64,000 nucleotides of DNA from Natronococcus sp. AD-5 (GTDB lineage Archaea > Halobacteriota > Halobacteria > Halobacteriales > Natrialbaceae), in assembly GCF_030734285.1 (NCBI RefSeq), contig NZ_CP132294.1:1-64000 (forward strand), given 5' to 3'. The notes below the pieces were generated by a model. It was not told where the DNA came from, made no database searches, and was given only the letters and a program-made list of their open reading frames with translations. Position 1 is the first letter of the stretch. Each line of letters opens with the position of its first letter. The position numbers and the translations under genes are program-made. Shown here one piece after another: positions 60,685 to 64,000 of the stretch.

Positions 60685-61401
60685 CTACGACTCGGTCTCC
60701 CACGAGCAGGGGGCGACGTCCGCGCTCGCCTCGATCAGCGCCGGGTCGTCTCCGACCTCGAGAACATCGAACTGGAACAGCTCGCCGAGTCGCGACTCGA
60801 ACGCCTCCTCGAGCCCGCGGTCGTCGGTCGCTCGAACCTCGTAGGTACCGATCACGTCCGAGACGGGGACGGACTCCCGGTCCCCGGCCGCGAGCGCGAG
60901 CGTTTCGTCGACGACGGTCGCGCCGTCTCCCTCGCGTTCGATCTCGAGTTTCAGGGTTCGCTCCGCGTCGGTCACGTTCTCGACCCGCAACTCGTGAACC
61001 CGCCGCAGCGTCAGGTGGTCGGGTTCGACCATCTCGAGCAGTCGTTCGCCGCGGTCCGTTTCGGTCACGGTCGATTGGTACGCGACGTCGTTCTTGCGGA
61101 CGTAGGTGCGATCGGTGTCGATCGCCCGCTCGATGAGGAGGTCGTCTTCGGTACGGTACTGCCCGTTCTCGAGGGCGGCCTCGACCTCACACTGGACGGG
61201 AGCCGGCAGCGAGTCGAACGCGACGAACAGGCGGCCGCACCTGGTGTACGACGCGTCCGACGAACAGTCGTCTTCGGCCTCAAACGGATCGTCGTCGGCA
61301 CCCGTCGTGCGAGGGGCAGACCCGTCGTTCAGGCTGCCGTCGGTCAGGCAGCCGGCGAGCGCCGCGCTTCCGACGGCAGCGAGGAGCGTCCGACGGTTCA
61401 T
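60685..61401 (-). CDS. haloarchaeal lipoprotein with Tat-type signal
   Basis: This 238-residue protein starts MNRRTLLAAVGSAALAG then C, a Tat-type signal with lipobox. An acidic linker and two Cys residues (DDCSSDASYTRC) precede a beta-rich domain (TVTETDRGERLLEMVEPDHL, VENVTDAERTLKLEIEREG). It ends APCSWETES. Similar proteins with a domain like YVRKNDVAYQSTV exist in haloarchaea, but I do not know a function. The ATG at 61401 follows an extra ATG at 61422; the shorter one gives the cleaner signal. Confidence 0.83.
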   Translation of the reverse strand: MNRRTLLAAVGSAALAGCLTDGSLNDGSAPRTTGADDDPFEAEDDCSSDASYTRCGRLFVAFDSLPAPVQCEVEAALENGQYRTEDDLLIERAIDTDRTYVRKNDVAYQSTVTETDRGERLLEMVEPDHLTLRRVHELRVENVTDAERTLKLEIEREGDGATVVDETLALAAGDRESVPVSDVIGTYEVRATDDRGLEEAFESRLGELFQFDVLEVGDDPALIEASADVAPCSWETES

Positions 61402-61464
61402 GCCGTGCCCGTCGACCCTCACCGGAAAGTACTTTCGGGAAGGTGAAACGTCGGTTTCGCAGCC

Positions 61465-61860
61465 CTACGCTCGGGTCGCCGTCGCGGTTTCCAGCCGCCA
61501 GCTGCCGTAGACGCTGGCGGCGGCCAGGATCGTCACGAGCGCGCCCATGATCACGTTACTCCAGAACAGGATGTCCATCGGTATCCCGAAGACGAACGGC
61601 GCTACGACGGTCCACAGTCCCAGGGGAACGATCAGCAGCGGAGCGGCGAGCGGTGGAAGTCGCCCGCCGGACGGACGAGCCGCGGTGTACGCGGCGAGCA
61701 CGGCGATCGCGGCGCCGACCAGGACGTTGTTCAGGATGATAAAGCCGAATCCCGTGAAGAAGACGCCCGACCAGAATATCCAGGTGCCGAGTACGGCGGC
61801 GAGGCCGGCGAGGCGCGGGACCGGAACCGTCGTATCTCGAGTCGACCATCGGTTGCTCAT
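61465..61860 (-). CDS. SPW-repeat membrane protein
   Basis: This 131-residue protein has four membrane helices arranged as two SPW-type repeats: AAVLGTWIFWSGVFFTGFGF with NNVLVGAAIAVLAAYTA, and VPLGLWTVVAPFVFGI with FWSNVIMGALVTILAAAS. Each repeat carries the conserved W and N-V/G residues. SPW proteins are small integral membrane proteins of unknown function. The gene is upstream of the lipoprotein gene on the same strand, 63 bp away. Confidence 0.9.
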   Translation of the reverse strand: MSNRWSTRDTTVPVPRLAGLAAVLGTWIFWSGVFFTGFGFIILNNVLVGAAIAVLAAYTAARPSGGRLPPLAAPLLIVPLGLWTVVAPFVFGIPMDILFWSNVIMGALVTILAAASVYGSWRLETATATRA

Positions 61861-61943
61861 AGCCGTCGCTACGGGGCCCAGCCGTCTAAAGCTATCACGT
61901 AGTCGGACACGAGATCGTGACCGTCAACGATACTGGGACGTCG

Positions 61944-63179
61944 TTACTGCTCGACGCGAGTCACGTCCTCGAGCGTCTCGCGTCGCCGGACGATGCGAGC
62001 CTCGCCGTCCTCCACGGCGACCTCCGCCGGGCGGGGCTGGGAGTGGAACTGGCTGGCCAGTTCGTAGCCGTAGGAGCCGGCGTTGCCGATGGCGACGACG
62101 TCACCGCGCTCCGGGCGGGCGACGGGGCGGTCGTGGGCGAAGACGTCCGCGCTGGTACAGACGGGGCCGCCGACGGTGACCGGGTGCGGGTCGCGATCCG
62201 GCGCGCTGACGTTCAGCACGGGGTGGTAGGAGCCGAACATCGCGGGTCGAATGAGCGTCGCCAGGCTGGCGTCGACGCCGACGACCGTCGCGTCGGGGGC
62301 CTCCTTGACCGTGTTGACCTCGCTCAGAATGAGTCCCGCGTCGGCGACGACGTACCGGCCGGGCTCGAGTTTGAGCGTCGCGTCGAGGTCGCCCACCGCC
62401 TCGCGGACCAGCTCCGAGGTCTTCTCGAGGTCCAGCGGCTGTTCGTCCTCGCGGTACGGCACCCCGTAGCCGCCGCCGACGTCGACGAACTCGAGGCCCT
62501 CGTCGCCGACGCGGCGGGCCATCTCGCCGACCCGTTCGATCGCCCGACAGTGCTCTTCGAGCCCGTCGGTCAGCACGCCGCTGCCGGCGTGGGCGTGGAG
62601 CCCGACGAGATCGAATTCCTCGCGGACCCGCTCCGCGACCTCGGGCACCCGCTCGTAGGGGACGCCGAACTTCGCGTCCGCGCCGGTAGCGACCTTCTCG
62701 TGGTGACCCGTGCCGATGCCGGGGTTGATCCGGATCGCGATTCGGCCGTCGTAGCCCCGCTCGGCGAGGCGCTCTACGGTGTCGGTCGCGCCGATGGTGA
62801 TCGTCAGGCCCGGCGCGTCTTCGGCGAGGTCGACGGCGTAGTCCAGATCGTGATCCGGCGGGTTCACCGCCGTGTACTGCAGCGCGTTCGGGTCCGCGCC
62901 GGCGTCGATCGATCGCTGGAGTTCGCCCCAGGCCGCGCACTCGATGGCGCCGCCGGCCTCGAGCACCGCCTCGAGAACGGCCTTACCCGTGTGCGCTTTC
63001 GCGGCGTACATGACCTCGGCGTCCGGGAAGGCTTCGGCGAAGCGGGTGTAGTTCTCCTTGACGCGATCGAGGTCGATCACGTACAGCGGGGTGTCGTACT
63101 CGTCGGCGAGGGACTCGAGTCGCTCGTGGTCCCAGTCGGAAAGCCGGCGAACGGCCGGCGAGTCCGCGAGATCGGTCAT
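61944..63179 (-). CDS. lysA: diaminopimelate decarboxylase
   Basis: This 411-residue PLP enzyme makes lysine from meso-diaminopimelate. The Schiff-base Lys lies in MYAAKAHTGKAVLEA. Family motifs include GLHAHAGSGVLTDGLEEHCR, EFVDVGGGYGVPYREDE and EPGRYVVADAGLILSE, and the C-terminal GPVCTSADVFAHDRPV holds the active-site Cys/Asp. The ATG at 63179 starts MTDLADSPAVRRLSDW. It shares a pathway with dapE, but four unrelated genes or gene remnants separate the two. Confidence 0.95.
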   Translation of the reverse strand: MTDLADSPAVRRLSDWDHERLESLADEYDTPLYVIDLDRVKENYTRFAEAFPDAEVMYAAKAHTGKAVLEAVLEAGGAIECAAWGELQRSIDAGADPNALQYTAVNPPDHDLDYAVDLAEDAPGLTITIGATDTVERLAERGYDGRIAIRINPGIGTGHHEKVATGADAKFGVPYERVPEVAERVREEFDLVGLHAHAGSGVLTDGLEEHCRAIERVGEMARRVGDEGLEFVDVGGGYGVPYREDEQPLDLEKTSELVREAVGDLDATLKLEPGRYVVADAGLILSEVNTVKEAPDATVVGVDASLATLIRPAMFGSYHPVLNVSAPDRDPHPVTVGGPVCTSADVFAHDRPVARPERGDVVAIGNAGSYGYELASQFHSQPRPAEVAVEDGEARIVRRRETLEDVTRVEQ

Positions 63180-63253
63180 CGTCCGGCCAAAGTGACCGCG
63201 AGAAGTCAAGGGTTTGGGTTCGCCGCGTCGCTCCGGTTCGGATCGGTCGATCC

Positions 63254-64000
63254 CTACTCGGGAAACAGCTCCTCGGTTCGGTCGATGCCGTCGATCCGAT
63301 CGATCTCCGCCGGCTCGAGTTCGAGATCCCGGGCCTCGAGGTTCGCCTCCAGGTGCTCGCGGCTGCTGGCTTTCGGAATCGTCACGACGCCTTCCTTCGC
63401 GGCCAGCCACGCGAGACAAACCGCTTCGGGCGTCGCGTCGTGTCTCTCGGCGGCGGCGACGACCTCGTCGATCCCGCCGGCGCGACCGTTGGCGAGCGGC
63501 GAGTAGGCCACCAGCGGATAGCTATGTTCGCGCGCGTGCGAAAGTAGCCCTTCGGGCTGGAACAGCGGGTGGTACTCGACCTGGTGGGCCGCGATCGGCG
63601 CCTCGAGGACCGTCCGTGCGGTCTCGAGTTCCTCGACGGTGAAGTTACTCAGTCCGACGCCCCCGATGACGCCTCGGTCGTACAGTTCGTCGAACGCGGG
63701 GAGCGTCCGCTCGGGATCGTACGCCTCGATCGGGCGGTGAACGTACAGCAGGTCGACCGACTCGCGTCCCAGCCGCTCGAGGCTTTCCTCGGCCGTTCGG
63801 CGGACGTCTTCGGGTGCGAGGCTGTCGGCCCAGACCTTCGTCGCGACGATCGCGTCCTCGCGGGGGACGGTGCTTCGAGCCAGTCCCTCGCCGACGACGG
63901 CCTCGTTCTCGTAGATCTGTGCCGTGTCGAGGTGTCGATAGCCGCACTCGAGCGCCGTCGCGATCACGTCGGGATCGTCGATCCCCATCGTCCCGAGACC
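63254..64000 (-). CDS. aldo/keto reductase, N-terminus outside window
   Basis: The gene continues beyond the window end; about 248 residues are visible. The AKR catalytic residues are present: Asp and Tyr in HLDTAQIYENE, Lys in IVATKVWADSL, and His in LLYVHRPIEAY. The NADPH-binding C-terminus has IPKASSREHLEANLEA. It would reduce carbonyls with NADPH; the substrate is unknown. It lies directly upstream of lysA in the same direction with a 74-bp gap. Confidence 0.92.
   Translation of the reverse strand, partial: GLGTMGIDDPDVIATALECGYRHLDTAQIYENEAVVGEGLARSTVPREDAIVATKVWADSLAPEDVRRTAEESLERLGRESVDLLYVHRPIEAYDPERTLPAFDELYDRGVIGGVGLSNFTVEELETARTVLEAPIAAHQVEYHPLFQPEGLLSHAREHSYPLVAYSPLANGRAGGIDEVVAAAERHDATPEAVCLAWLAAKEGVVTIPKASSREHLEANLEARDLELEPAEIDRIDGIDRTEELFPE

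Noticed and set aside
1-64000. CRISPR array or cas genes
   Set aside because: No regularly spaced repeats and no Cas-like protein were seen.

Overview
The window is chromosomal DNA of a haloarchaeon (class Halobacteria, probably Natrialbales; the order is an inference). The evidence is high G+C coding sequence, very acidic proteins, leaderless-style starts, Tat and lipobox signals, and archaeal markers: Orc1/Cdc6, ArcS, TgtA, Pus10, TrmY, aIF5B, Nob1, SecD/SecF and a split GMP synthetase. There are no rRNA genes, no CRISPR array and no intact transposase. One tRNA gene, tRNA-Pro(CGG), is present.

Layout. 1-3.6 kb: an Orc1/Cdc6 ATPase, then a three-gene sensory operon (small protein, single-domain response regulator, receiver-GAF-Bat regulator). 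3.8-11.3 kb: a luciferase-like oxidoreductase, archaeosine genes arcS and tgtA with a membrane-anchored TRAM protein and a HalOD1 protein between them, a Nudix hydrolase and a PadR regulator. 11.7-12.9 kb: a tandemly duplicated acidic protein and an F420/flavin-type PPOX protein. 12.95-16.75 kb: an AT-richer island holding a histidine kinase/response regulator pair and decayed DNA, ending at tRNA-Pro, whose 3' end is duplicated 158 bp downstream. 16.9-21.3 kb: trmY, a zinc finger, a small-protein pair, an HtrA-like protease and pus10. 21.3-29.9 kb: a PIN toxin/antitoxin pair with a palindromic operator, rnhB, a cation antiporter, secF-secD, several conserved hypotheticals and pgi. 30-38.8 kb: a CPBP protease, PRC-barrel-nob1, infB, a membrane PH-like protein, then pyrG-guaA-DUF7126. 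38.8-39.2 kb: an intergenic region with strong hairpins (candidate RNA). 39.2-47.1 kb: folate and molybdopterin genes, an MDR dehydrogenase, an Idi-like Nudix protein, a lipid kinase, a PHP protein and a divergent Lrp/carA pair with two matched operators. 47.2-58.3 kb: secreted and stress proteins, a lipoprotein gene broken by an in-frame stop, purine genes purH(N) and purB, and a Tat-linked GMC dehydrogenase operon. 58.3-64 kb: dapE and lysA (diaminopimelate route to lysine) separated by secreted/membrane genes and a GNAT pseudogene, then a truncated aldo/keto reductase.

How genes work together. Four tRNA-modification enzymes lie within 16 kb: TgtA and ArcS act in sequence at G15, and Pus10 and TrmY act in sequence at position 54. 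Nucleotide synthesis is well represented (pyrG, guaA, carA, purH/N, purB). Signalling is carried by two Rcp1-like response regulators, one Bat regulator and one kinase. The best leads for new biology are the paired Lrp operators, the structured intergenic region near 39 kb, the Idi homologue lacking its catalytic cysteine, the PIN module with its operator, and the tRNA-Pro-linked sensory island.
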